From Defluviitaleaceae bacterium (GTDB lineage: Bacteria > Bacillota > Clostridia > Lachnospirales > WQUN01): 42,395 bases of DNA. Each line of letters starts with the position of its first letter. Position 1 is the stretch's first letter. A program made the position numbers and the translations under genes. This document shows, one piece after another, positions 17,660-26,015 of this stretch. The stretch lies in NCBI GenBank assembly GCA_009781765.1, contig WQVC01000013.1:1-42395 (forward strand), written 5' to 3'. A model generated the notes under the pieces. It was not told the origin of the DNA and ran no database searches. It was given only the letters and a program-made list of their open reading frames with translations.

Positions 17660-18502
17660 TCATCGTGAACTTTTTTGAGAAAGAGCATCAATTACTTCAT
17701 CTCTTTCAGACAAAGCAGCATTTATTTTTTCGTAATTTTTGTCCGATTCAGACAACAATGAATATATCTTACTATCTTTTTTTGATGACAGCTTTACAAG
17801 CGAGTTTATTTTCTCATCTTTCTTAGACAACTGCTCCATAAGCGCATTTATCTTATTGTCTTTTTTGGATGACAGCTCGACAAAAGCACCTATTTTATTG
17901 TTCTGTTTGGAATTTGAAGCCGAGAATGCGTTTATTGTTTCATCTTTCTTGGCAACCAAAACCGAGAGGGCGTTTATCTCTTCGGCTTTCTTGGCAAGCG
18001 AAGCCGAGAGGACGTTTATCTTTTCATCTTTTTTAGCAACCGAAGCGGAAAGAGCGTTTATCTTTTCGTCTTTCTTCGCAACCGAAGCAGAGAAAGCATT
18101 TATCTTTTCGTCTTTCTTAGCAACAGAGGCCGAGAGCGCGTTTATCTTTTCATCCCTCTTGGCAAGTGAAGCGGAAAGAGCGTTTATCTTTTCGTCTTTT
18201 TTAGCAACTGAAGCAGAGAAAGCATTTATCTTTTCATCTTTCTTGGCAACAGAGGCCGAGAGCGCGTTTATCTTTTCATCCCTCTTGGCAAGTGAAGCGG
18301 AAAGAGCGTTTATCTTTTCAGTTCTCTTATCAAGCGACGCCGAAAGTGCATTTGACTTCTCACTTTCCTCAGAATACAAACATAAAAGTTCATTTATTTT
18401 ATTATCTTTTTTAGCTAATTTGACCTTATACGACCCAAATATTTTATCGCTCAATCTTTCTTTGAGCTTGGACGGGATTATCCGCTTAACCAGATTTATC
18501 AT
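17660..18502 (-). CDS. Coiled-coil protein of 14-residue repeats
   Basis: A 280-residue protein. Residues 1-~35 form a basic amphipathic start (MINLVKRIIPSKLKERLSD) and a KKDNKINELL bridge. From ~50 to the end there are about 16 repeats of 14 residues, of the type ALSASVAKKDEKIN, drifting towards the C-terminus (SKKDNKINALMEQL). Hydrophobic spacing fits a long coiled coil of two heptads per repeat. No signal peptide or TM helix is visible. It starts directly after the stop of the glycosyltransferase upstream, inside the glycan operon. A scaffold, length-measuring or cell-pole role is conceivable; no function can be assigned. Confidence 0.75.
   Translation of the reverse strand: MINLVKRIIPSKLKERLSDKIFGSYKVKLAKKDNKINELLCLYSEESEKSNALSASLDKRTEKINALSASLAKRDEKINALSASVAKKDEKINAFSASVAKKDEKINALSASLAKRDEKINALSASVAKKDEKINAFSASVAKKDEKINALSASVAKKDEKINVLSASLAKKAEEINALSVLVAKKDETINAFSASNSKQNNKIGAFVELSSKKDNKINALMEQLSKKDEKINSLVKLSSKKDSKIYSLLSESDKNYEKINAALSERDEVIDALSQKSSR
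17940..18335. repeat. 42-bp coding tandem repeats with a 126-bp superunit
   Basis: The DNA encoding the coiled coil repeats every 42 bp. A group of three units (SLAKRDEKINAL, SVAKKDEKINAF and a third) is duplicated almost exactly, giving a 126-bp period visible at 18115-18240 and 18241-18335. The near identity at silent positions indicates recent expansion. Confidence 0.8.
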
Positions 18503-19729
18503 TTATTCATTCTCCGTTCTGCTTAAACCAAGCAATCGATTATATAATTCAGCTAACTCGCCGGCACAGACTTGATAGCTGTGAAAATCCTCAACCCACC
18601 GTCTGGTTCGCAACGAAACCGCTTTCCGCTCTTCAGAAGAAAGTTCAAAGAAATTTGTTACAACTTTGCGTATTTCATCTGCACCAAGCTGTGTATTAAG
18701 GATGGCGGAGGTTTCTCTAATATCCTTTCCCCCTATTACTGCGCCTTCAAATGCACGTTCTGAAATGTGGGCAATTGTTGGGATACCAAATACAGCAGAT
18801 TCCAAAGCTGAATTACCGTAATAACCTACCACCATTCTCTTTTTCAAAAATTTTGCACGACCTGCTTGGTCAAAAAATAATGTTGCTTGTTGCTTTCGTT
18901 GTACGCATTCACTATGAGACACTCCATGAATAAGGTCAAAATGTATATCAAGTCCTTCAATTGCTTCCGTCAAGTCCGCAGTACCCTTCTTTGCTTGACT
19001 TGATGGTGAATGCGCCAAAATCGAGCCATCTTCCCAACAATACGGATATTTTTCAGTATCTATGGCTTGAGGCAAATACACACCATCAAACCAAGGATGT
19101 ATTAAATCCGGTGTCATTGCAACTCGTGCGTCAAAACCCAGTACATACTTCTGAAAATTAGTATCGCCGGCATAATTCCTAAAATAACCCCCACAAGCAG
19201 AATAAACCATAGGTCCGCTAAAATTACTAAACATATCTTTCGGCAAGTTGTTTGTTTTAAAATAAAATCCCGTCTCATCTTTTATATGGACTAAATCAGC
19301 TTCTTGGATAAGCTGTTGCATATTTGAACGTTCCAACACATGAGGAAACGGAAGCAGCAAGTCATACTCTGACGAAAAGTTAGGTTTGTAAAAGGCAACC
19401 ATTCTGACTGCAAAGTCTGTATGCCTGTTTACAGCCTCTGCCCACCTATAGAAAGAACCTGCGTAATCTTTCAACGCATACATTAAAATTCGCTTACCCT
19501 TGGATTTATTCCACTTTTCTTCCCAATCTTGCCTTCCCGGTGTCAAACTTCCATAGCTGTACACAGGAACTTTTTCAAATTCCCCCAAAAGTGCTTTTAT
19601 TTTCTTGTCCTTCTTGAACAATTTTTTGTTATATACAGCGAAGTATTCATTATTGATAAGACTCTTTATCCGACGCTTAATTGGTGCGGGAACGATTTTT
19701 TTTAATATCCTCCATACAAACGCAAGCAT
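18503..19729 (-). CDS. Glycosyltransferase (GT4-like) with basic N-terminal module
   Basis: A 408-residue protein. Residues 1-55 are basic and amphipathic (ILKKIVPAPIKRRIKSLIN, then FKKDKKIKALL) and resemble the start of the adjacent coiled-coil protein. A GT-B-like body follows: GKRILMYALKDYAGSFYRW, VYLPQAID, HSPSSQAKKGTADL, the central LFFDQAG, and VVGYYGNSALESAVFGIPT in place of the GT4 donor-site helix. Its donor and acceptor are unknown. The second of two adjacent ATGs (19729) is chosen because GGAGG is 7 bases away, against 4 for the first. It is followed without a gap by the coiled-coil gene. Confidence 0.72.
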   Translation of the reverse strand: MLAFVWRILKKIVPAPIKRRIKSLINNEYFAVYNKKLFKKDKKIKALLGEFEKVPVYSYGSLTPGRQDWEEKWNKSKGKRILMYALKDYAGSFYRWAEAVNRHTDFAVRMVAFYKPNFSSEYDLLLPFPHVLERSNMQQLIQEADLVHIKDETGFYFKTNNLPKDMFSNFSGPMVYSACGGYFRNYAGDTNFQKYVLGFDARVAMTPDLIHPWFDGVYLPQAIDTEKYPYCWEDGSILAHSPSSQAKKGTADLTEAIEGLDIHFDLIHGVSHSECVQRKQQATLFFDQAGRAKFLKKRMVVGYYGNSALESAVFGIPTIAHISERAFEGAVIGGKDIRETSAILNTQLGADEIRKVVTNFFELSSEERKAVSLRTRRWVEDFHSYQVCAGELAELYNRLLGLSRTENE

Positions 19730-19760
19730 CATCTTTCCTCCCCGGTTTATCCGAAAAACT

Positions 19761-21575
19761 TCAAATCATTGGCTTTTCACACATAAATTCCCATACAGCA
19801 ACATGCTCACCAAATCTACCCAAGTACCTTTGCTCGGGTGCGGATAAAACTGCACCTTTTGAAAGTAAGCCCTCTTCATCCCATTCAAAACCTACAAAGC
19901 CTACCGAGTTTGCAATCTGCTCTATTTCGTCAGGCCTGTAATAACTGTACGTTCCTCTAAATTTTTCGATAGCTTCTTCGCCTAACAGTAAGTCTTGTTG
20001 ACACACAGAAACAAACCCCTTGCTTAAATTTGCTTTAACTTCCTCCAAAAGATATTCCTCATCTTTGCAGCCAGATTGAATAAAACGTCGCCAGTATGTT
20101 TGATACAATGCTTTCATTCCCTTTTTGCGGCCTCTTTTATCTTCAACCCTTGATGTCAAATAATGACCTTGACCGTCGCTGTTTAAACAGGCATACAAAC
20201 GCCCACCCGGTTTTAAAGTGCGATAATACTCTCGAAGTGTTTTCCTTACATCCGGAAACATCAAAACACCATTGCAATAGACAGCATCGAAACCATTGGA
20301 GTCAAAAGGCAACTCTTCTATTGAGCCGATTTGTTCAGTTATATTGTCAACGTTTGCGGAAACTTTAGCCTGTGACAGCGCGGCTATAAGGTCTGCATTC
20401 ATATCTATCGCTTCAACATGCTCAAACCTATGGGCTAATGCTATAGACCATTGCCCTGCTCCGCACCCTGCATCTAATGCACGAATCCCGCTAAATCCGA
20501 TTCGGTCAAGCTGTCTTAAATGATAATCCAAGGAAAACCCATACTCTTTTTCTATGAAACGCCGAATTTTCTCAGTTTTTTCATCTGTCGCTTCTATTTC
20601 TGCTTCAGGAATCCCTGTTTCCAGTGCAACAGTAATTTCATCAGCTGCTACATTTTTACTGCCTTTTACATTGCTGTGTAATTGAAGGCTGTTCACTTTT
20701 TCCAACATTTCCAACAAGGGCAATACAGTTATATCGCCGCTATCTATATATTTTCGCAATCGCCGTAACCCCTCAATCGCGTGGTCGTTAAAAACCGGAG
20801 TACCACTTGCACGACGCATTTCCTCTTGAAACGAACCCAAGTGCTGATACAGTATGCAACAACCTTGTTCTCTCGCAAGTTTACTTAAATTTTCTTCAGA
20901 AAGCTCATCACCAAGTGTCAAAGCAGTTGGAGATTGCTTCATGTCAATACGATAACGCTTGAAAGTTTTTATCACATATCCGGCATCTGTAACAACATTA
21001 CTGAGTATAGGTCTGTTACCGGTCATGTCCGTTAAAGAAAAATGAACCCTGTCTTTGTCTTTGTCAGTCCAAAAATATTTAAAACCGTACTTCACCAACA
21101 AATCCAGTATATAGCAATCAGCTCCAAAGGCATCTCCTTGGTGGTGTTCTCTTTTGTATGCACCTGCAATATTTTGAATGTTTGCATTATTGCCATGGTT
21201 TGTCCATATTTTTGGCATTGCATCGTTCTCAGCAAGAAATTCTAATCCTTGTTTTATCAAATTTCTTGTCAAATAATTTTCCAGTTTGCCCTTCTCTTCT
21301 AAATAGTAACTAAAGTTGCCAACTCCATGCAAAGCACTTAATTTTCCTTGTTTAATCTTCAATAATATTTCATCATGAAAATCGCCCTTTTGACTCAAAT
21401 CTCTTTTAAAAAGTGCCATATCTGACCGCCTTACGTTATACGGGTCCGGGTCAAAAAGCCAAAACGAATCATCTATTTCCACACCTAATTCATCATATAT
21501 TACCTTGTGATATTCATTAAACGCATCCCATGTTGTGGAATCAATATCGTTTGAAAATGCCAAATACGCGCTCAT
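19761..21575 (-). CDS. Deacetylase-like / SAM methyltransferase fusion
   Basis: A 604-residue two-domain protein. Residues ~1-300 resemble a polysaccharide-deacetylase (NodB-like) fold: an early acidic motif SNDID, SALHGVGNF, and WTNHGNNANIQ with a candidate metal His. Residues ~335-604 are a class-I SAM methyltransferase with motif I ALDAGCGAGQW, acidic motif II EAIDMNAD and the post-motif FDAVYCNGVLMF. It probably edits a sugar twice, by removing an acyl group and adding a methyl group, but both activities are predictions and the deacetylase part is weaker. ATG 21575 follows GGAGG; the preceding glycosyltransferase stops four bases upstream. Confidence 0.7.
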   Translation of the reverse strand: MSAYLAFSNDIDSTTWDAFNEYHKVIYDELGVEIDDSFWLFDPDPYNVRRSDMALFKRDLSQKGDFHDEILLKIKQGKLSALHGVGNFSYYLEEKGKLENYLTRNLIKQGLEFLAENDAMPKIWTNHGNNANIQNIAGAYKREHHQGDAFGADCYILDLLVKYGFKYFWTDKDKDRVHFSLTDMTGNRPILSNVVTDAGYVIKTFKRYRIDMKQSPTALTLGDELSEENLSKLAREQGCCILYQHLGSFQEEMRRASGTPVFNDHAIEGLRRLRKYIDSGDITVLPLLEMLEKVNSLQLHSNVKGSKNVAADEITVALETGIPEAEIEATDEKTEKIRRFIEKEYGFSLDYHLRQLDRIGFSGIRALDAGCGAGQWSIALAHRFEHVEAIDMNADLIAALSQAKVSANVDNITEQIGSIEELPFDSNGFDAVYCNGVLMFPDVRKTLREYYRTLKPGGRLYACLNSDGQGHYLTSRVEDKRGRKKGMKALYQTYWRRFIQSGCKDEEYLLEEVKANLSKGFVSVCQQDLLLGEEAIEKFRGTYSYYRPDEIEQIANSVGFVGFEWDEEGLLSKGAVLSAPEQRYLGRFGEHVAVWEFMCEKPMI

Positions 21576-21579
21576 CAAA

Positions 21580-22695
21580 TCATCCTCCTGTATGTATTAA
21601 ATGTTTTTGAAATACGACATCTAAATTCGAGACTACATTTTCCCACGCAAAATTGTGATTGATTCTATCTATATTTCCCCTCAATTTCGGCAAAATACCG
21701 GAATCTTGCAAGCAATCGGATACTATCTGCGTTATTTCACCCGGGATATTTGTATTCACACAAAAACCAATATTATGCTCCCGTACAAAATCAGCCATAA
21801 CAGTACCACTCTGCACAATCACAGGACAACAAGCTACAATAGCTTCATACAGCTTCGTTGCATATGCACGCCTTGCATTGCGGTCGTTATAGTCATATAC
21901 GCAAAACAACAAATCGGTATTTGCATACAGACGACCAATATCATCATGTGTGAACTTTCCTGTCGATGTCCCGAACTCCATTTTTATCGTTAATTCACGA
22001 ACTGCATGTGCATCCACTCCGTTACCATGAATATTAACATCGACATCATCTTTAAAACTGTAACACTCGCGAAGTAATATTTCAAGTACGCTGTACTGAC
22101 GTACAGCACCTATATAGGAAATTCTAAGTTTATTATCCAATTGCTGCTTTATACTTGCAAACTTCGACAATTCCGGATAGTTGGGCAAATATATGAACCT
22201 TGCTAAAGTACGTTTAGTGGCATAGGCAAGCTGCAACTCATTTAAGTAAATTACATAAGCAGCTTTGTTGCATAGAAATTTCACAAGTGGATTTACAACA
22301 AACCTCAGCATTGACAATGTTCCGCTATCGTAAAATTCATGCATGTCAAAAATCCATATACCTCTTTGCGCCTGCCTACGAAAAAAGGCAATTAGCATTG
22401 TATCCATATCCGAACAATGCAAAATATCCCAACTGTTTGTGTTCACATAATTTATACAGGTCACCATAAAACGAAAAAATGCAGGAAGTTGCCGAAAGCC
22501 GGTTCCGTACTCCGATGCAATTTGGCATCTGTAAACATTTATGCCGTCAATTGTTTCCCGCATCGGCAAATCGCCGCTTCTATCCCAACAAAAAATCGTT
22601 ACACTGCACCCCCTGCGTACAAAGTGAATCGCTTGTTTGTAAATTCTTACGTCGGGCTCAAACCCATTAGTAAGAAGCATCAGCACTTTTGGCAC
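21580..22695 (-). CDS. Glycosyltransferase family 4
   Basis: A 371-residue GT-B transferase. The N-terminal domain reads PKVLMLLTNGFEPDVRIYKQ, DGINVYRC and WDILHCSDMDTML; the C-terminal domain has LRISYIGAVRQYSVLEILL and RRAYATKLYEAIVACCPVIV, where KLYEA is the GT4 E-x7-E region. Similar proteins add sugars from UDP or GDP donors to exopolysaccharide or O-antigen. The start codon is GTG (22695); no in-frame ATG upstream of the KVLMLL strand exists. Gap to the dehydrogenase upstream: 29 bp. Confidence 0.85.
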   Translation of the reverse strand: MPKVLMLLTNGFEPDVRIYKQAIHFVRRGCSVTIFCWDRSGDLPMRETIDGINVYRCQIASEYGTGFRQLPAFFRFMVTCINYVNTNSWDILHCSDMDTMLIAFFRRQAQRGIWIFDMHEFYDSGTLSMLRFVVNPLVKFLCNKAAYVIYLNELQLAYATKRTLARFIYLPNYPELSKFASIKQQLDNKLRISYIGAVRQYSVLEILLRECYSFKDDVDVNIHGNGVDAHAVRELTIKMEFGTSTGKFTHDDIGRLYANTDLLFCVYDYNDRNARRAYATKLYEAIVACCPVIVQSGTVMADFVREHNIGFCVNTNIPGEITQIVSDCLQDSGILPKLRGNIDRINHNFAWENVVSNLDVVFQKHLIHTGG

Positions 22696-22724
22696 AGGAG
22701 TACAACCCCACTTTAGTTTTTAGA

Positions 22725-24026
22725 TTAGAGTAACTCTACATTACACTTGTTGCGTACATGCTTTGTTGCATTTTTTGTGTCCAGTATAGGGATACCGGAA
22801 GCAACCACAAATTCATAATCAACATTGGTATGAGGAGTAGTAATGACCACTAAATCATACTCTAATACTTCCAAAAAAACACCCTTTTTAACTACACCTT
22901 TATATTTGTACTGACTAATACAAGGGTCGTGAAATGCCACAAATGCACCCGATTGCTCCAACAAATGTATCACATCTAAAGCCCTGCTTTCACGACAATC
23001 ATTAACATCCTGCTTATATGCTACACCCAAAACCATAATTTTAGAGCCATTCAGCGGCTTTTTGTATTTATTTAAAATTTTAGATGCACGCTCAACCACA
23101 TACTCCGGCATACGGTCATTTATCATAGCAGAGGCTTCAATTAAAGATGTGTGAAAACCATATTCACGAGCTTTCCAACTCAAATAGAAAGGGTCGAGCG
23201 GTATACAATGTCCACCGGGACCGGGACCGGGGTAAAAAGCCTGAAAACCGTACGGCTTCGTTTTGGCAGCATCAATAACCTCCCACACATTTATTCCCAT
23301 TTTTTCACACAACATCGCCATCTCATTAGCCAATGCGATATTTACGTTACGATAAGTGTTTTCCAGTATTTTTTCCATTTCTGCCACGGTGGGGTTGGAA
23401 ACCTCAAAAACATCACCATCAAGAACAGAACGATACACACAAGCAATAATCTCTAAAGCATCCTCACCAATAGCCCCAACAACCTTCGGGGTATTTTTCA
23501 CATTATAGTGCAAATTACCCGGGTCAACTCTTTCAGGGGAAAATCCCAAAAAAAAGTCCGTCCCGCATGACAGTCCGCTACCTTGCTCTAAAATCGGTTT
23601 AAGCAGCTCTTCTGTAGTGCCGGGGTAGGTAGTCGATTCCAAAACGACCACCGCACCCCTTTTTATATATTTAGCTACCTCCGTGACGCTGGATTTCACA
23701 TAGCTGATGTCCGGCTGTTGGTACATATCCAAAGGGGTAGGCACACATATAGCAATAAAATCCATATTTTTTATGAACGAAAAATCCGTAGTCGCCGTAA
23801 GCAATCCAGTTTGAACAAGTCTAAGCAATTCCGAATCGACAACATCACCAATATAGTTTTCACCGTTGTTTACCATGTCTACCTTTGCTGATTGAATATC
23901 AAACCCAACTGTTTTGAATCCCGCATTGGCCTTTTCAACAGCCAATGGCAACCCCACATACCCCAAGCCAATTACACCCATTGTAAGTTTCTTTTTTGCA
24001 ATTTTATTTAGAATCTCCTGCTTCAT
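22725..24026 (-). CDS. wbpA: UDP-N-acetylglucosamine 6-dehydrogenase (WbpA-like)
   Basis: A 433-residue nucleotide-sugar dehydrogenase of full length. The Rossmann motif GVIGLGYVGLPLA starts at residue ~17, CVPTPLD is near 94-100, STTYPGTT near 131, and the catalytic cysteine is Cys274 in PGGHCIPLDP. The C-terminal domain has VLGVAYKQDVNDCRESRAL. It oxidises the C6 of UDP-GlcNAc (or UDP-ManNAc) to the uronic acid with two NAD+. Overlap of four bases (ATGA) with the acetyltransferase upstream suggests coupled synthesis and supports the WbpA/WbpD pairing. Confidence 0.92.
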   Translation of the reverse strand: MKQEILNKIAKKKLTMGVIGLGYVGLPLAVEKANAGFKTVGFDIQSAKVDMVNNGENYIGDVVDSELLRLVQTGLLTATTDFSFIKNMDFIAICVPTPLDMYQQPDISYVKSSVTEVAKYIKRGAVVVLESTTYPGTTEELLKPILEQGSGLSCGTDFFLGFSPERVDPGNLHYNVKNTPKVVGAIGEDALEIIACVYRSVLDGDVFEVSNPTVAEMEKILENTYRNVNIALANEMAMLCEKMGINVWEVIDAAKTKPYGFQAFYPGPGPGGHCIPLDPFYLSWKAREYGFHTSLIEASAMINDRMPEYVVERASKILNKYKKPLNGSKIMVLGVAYKQDVNDCRESRALDVIHLLEQSGAFVAFHDPCISQYKYKGVVKKGVFLEVLEYDLVVITTPHTNVDYEFVVASGIPILDTKNATKHVRNKCNVELL

Positions 24027-24619
24027 AACCCATCATCATCTCCATTGTCGTTTATCATGGTTAAAATCCCTGTTTCTGATAACACATAAACACGTTTGCA
24101 AGCACTGCAGTGAAATTTTTCTGACAATACCTCACCGCATCCGCAGACCCAACCCACTTGCCTTGCCGGAACACCCAACATGAGTGCGTAATCCGAAACA
24201 TCACGCGACACTAACCCGCCCGCACCAATAAGCGAATGCCCTCCTACGGTGTTCCCACATATAACAGTTGCATTCGCTCCAATAGTCGCGCCTTGTTTAA
24301 CGAGGGTTCGTATAAAATTTTCACTACCTTTCGGATACCTGCTGCGGGGAGTCAAATCATTCGTAAATACACAGGAAGGTCCGCAAAACACATAGTTTTC
24401 CAACACAACACCTGAATATATGGAAACATTATTTTGGATTTTACACCCATCGCCAATAACGACATTGCTCCCTACATAAACGTTTTGACCTAATATACAA
24501 TTTTTGCCGATAACCGCACCGCTTTGGACATGGCAGAAGTGCCATATTTTTGAGCCATCTCCTATTACAACATTGTCGTCGACATAACTGCTTTCGTGAA
24601 CAAAAAATTTATCATCCAT
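24023..24619 (-). CDS. wbpD: Hexapeptide-repeat N-acetyltransferase, WbpD-like
   Basis: A 198-residue left-handed beta-helix acyltransferase. From residue ~8 to 130 it has hexapeptide turns such as DNVVIGDGSKIWHFCHV, SGAVIGKNCILGQNVYVG and TIGANATVICG; the end GVPARQVGWVCGCGE is typical of WbpD/WlbB. It acetylates the 3-amino group of the uronic acid sugar with acetyl-CoA, giving UDP-GlcNAc(3NAc)A. The C-terminal CGCGE...CSACKRVY cysteines look like a small zinc knuckle. The inner ATG (24619) is chosen over an upstream frame opening, because GGAGGAGG lies 14 bases upstream and the family starts here. First gene of the operon. Confidence 0.9.
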   Translation of the reverse strand: MDDKFFVHESSYVDDNVVIGDGSKIWHFCHVQSGAVIGKNCILGQNVYVGSNVVIGDGCKIQNNVSIYSGVVLENYVFCGPSCVFTNDLTPRSRYPKGSENFIRTLVKQGATIGANATVICGNTVGGHSLIGAGGLVSRDVSDYALMLGVPARQVGWVCGCGEVLSEKFHCSACKRVYVLSETGILTMINDNGDDDGL

Positions 24620-24709
24620 TATGATACCATCTTCCTCCTCCAGACCTACGAAGTATTGATTGAGAGTGCTATGCAATGAACAACGCAAGACCAACAACCT
24701 ATTTGTGGA

Positions 24710-24738
24710 ACTGTATCACATAAAACGCCAAAAATCAA
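24710..24738 (-). promoter_or_regulatory. Candidate promoter of the glycan operon
   Basis: On the minus strand TTGATT (24738-24733), 17 bp, then TACAGT (24715-24710) preceded by TG-A, an extended -10. It lies about 90 bp before the first operon ATG. The 24620-24822 spacer holds no gene that I can support. Confidence 0.4.
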
Positions 24739-24821
24739 TAGCCGCTCTTATTTAGCTTTCCATTTTCTGTGATAATTCGACAAAGCAAGGTCTTCTAAAG
24801 ACTCAGTGTATGCAAAACAAC

Positions 24822-24875
24822 AAAAAAGCGACCGGCTCTCCCGAAAATTTCGGGTAAACCGGTCGCTTTTTATGT
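24822..24875 (-). terminator. Bidirectional-looking terminator after the DUF gene pair
   Basis: A long stem GCGACCGG with CCGGTCGC, and an inner CCCGAAA/TTTCGGG. T-runs flank it on both strands. In the minus direction it ends the small gene pair and insulates the glycan operon. Confidence 0.85.
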
Positions 24876-24892
24876 TTTTCATTTTCCGCTTC

Positions 24893-25105
24893 TTATCCGA
24901 GCGGGCTTGTTGCGGTAACAGTATTTGCCGTAAGGCTTTGCAAGCGCGATAATGCGCCGCGTTCGGCGCACATAATATCGTGCGCGAGAAGCATATCTAC
25001 GGCGGCTTGCAGGTTGGCGGGTGATATTGCGGGGTTTACGTTGTTTACGCGAAATGCTCTGCGCCCGCCGTTTTCTGTTGTAATTGTGAGCTGATAATGT
25101 GTCAC
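24893..25105 (-). CDS. DUF2922-like small protein
   Basis: A 70-residue protein with the pattern of DUF2922: a short N-terminal strand (YQLTITTENGGRRAF), a central turn NPAISPANLQAAVDMLLAHDI, and a C-terminal LQSLTANTVTATSPLG. Members are short proteins of unknown function in Bacillota, often next to DUF1659 genes, as here. The start is GTG, 8 bases after AGGAGA. No membrane segment is seen. Confidence 0.65.
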   Translation of the reverse strand: MTHYQLTITTENGGRRAFRVNNVNPAISPANLQAAVDMLLAHDIMCAERGALSRLQSLTANTVTATSPLG

Positions 25106-25179
25106 GAAAATTCTCCTTTCTTAAAAATTATACGAAGCCCGTTTTACACAGGATTCGTCCCCGTTTCATAAAAACGGAA

Positions 25180-25389
25180 CTATGCTGAGTAATTGTCAAT
25201 CTCAATATCCGATATAACATGAATACGCGCCGTAACGTTGTCGCGGTTATACATCGCTTGTATTGCCGAAACAAAACCGGTCGCATCGGCGGCGGACATG
25301 TTCGGGTTGACGCCGCTGATACTGCAAACAGCTTGGTTTTGCGCACTGCGAATGCGAAGCGCGGCGGCTGCTATGACTATGTTTGCCAC
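25180..25389 (-). CDS. DUF1659-like small protein
   Basis: A 69-residue protein of the same general plan as its neighbour: a strand, then SGVNPNMSAADATGFVSAIQAMY and a final ARIHVISDIEID strand. The start is GTG at 25389, not the ATG 54 bases upstream: AGGAGG stands 7 bases before the GTG, while the upstream ATG has no site. This also makes its length match the partner. DUF1659/DUF2922 pairs have no known role. Confidence 0.6.
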   Translation of the reverse strand: MANIVIAAAALRIRSAQNQAVCSISGVNPNMSAADATGFVSAIQAMYNRDNVTARIHVISDIEIDNYSA

Positions 25390-25654
25390 TGCATTTCCTC
25401 CTCTCTTGCGAAGTTTATTCAATTTTGTTTTCTTCGTTTTCATTCGATTCGTTTTTGTAAATCATCCGAAGTCCCGGGAGCTTCGGCGGTGCAGAGTTTT
25501 CACTCTGCGTTGCCGCGATATATGAAAGGTGTACACGTGGGCGTCAACATTCGGTCGGCCGAATCCGAAGGTGTCTGCCCGCTTTCATATAAGTGCGGCA
25601 GGTGATGCGGTGGTACGATGGTACAGTGAAACATGGTGTTGCTTGCAACCTTTG

Positions 25655-25840
25655 TACAGCAGCTTCGGCACGGCTCGGTGCGGTCAGTTTCAGGGCGAAC
25701 CCCTTCCTGAGGTGGCAAACACGTCCTTGGCATGGAAGCGACTGCTTGATTGCAAGGCAAGTATATCGAAAGCTGAATACAATGTCTTAAGAACCGTTCC
25801 GGGAATTTTTCCTGGAAATTTTCCTGGAATCGTTCGGGGA
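25655..25840. repeat. Dispersed ~190-bp noncoding repeat, copy B
   Basis: Homologous to copy A at the left edge, in the same orientation, with scattered substitutions and short indels. It also ends in GGAATTTTTCC and GGAAATTTTCC units. It occupies the upstream region of the solute-binding protein gene. The flanking 25390-25654 has a small hairpin GCAGAG/CTCTGC (25491-25508) but no gene I can support. Confidence 0.8.
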
Positions 25841-25980
25841 GTCGTTTCGCTGCACAGCGCAAAATCTCCTTTCGCCCCGCGCCTTCTTCATAAAATCTTC
25901 ACATCGGTTTCATTAAGGCTTCACACTCGTAGCGTAGAATATCTCCCGTACCGGATTGCAAGCCAACCGGTATAAATCAC

Positions 25981-25997
25981 ACCAAGCTGAACTTGGT
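25981..25997. promoter_or_regulatory. Inverted repeat next to the solute-binding protein start
   Basis: ACCAAG and CTTGGT with a 5-bp centre lie directly before the GGAGG of the gene. It could be an operator or a hairpin that hides the ribosome site. Confidence 0.35.
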
Positions 25998-26015
25998 ATA
26001 CGGAGGTATTTTTTT

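Noticed and set aside
17940-18335. CRISPR-like array appearance
   Set aside because: The repeats are contiguous, code for a coiled coil and have no unique spacers.
17739-18575. Long plus-strand ORF (278 aa) over the coiled-coil gene
   Set aside because: It is the mirror of the 42-bp repeats; repeats divisible by three keep antisense frames open. No ribosome site and no independent family.
25500-25862. ORFs over the dispersed repeat (both strands)
   Set aside because: Copy A and copy B are out of frame with each other because of indels, so no protein is conserved.
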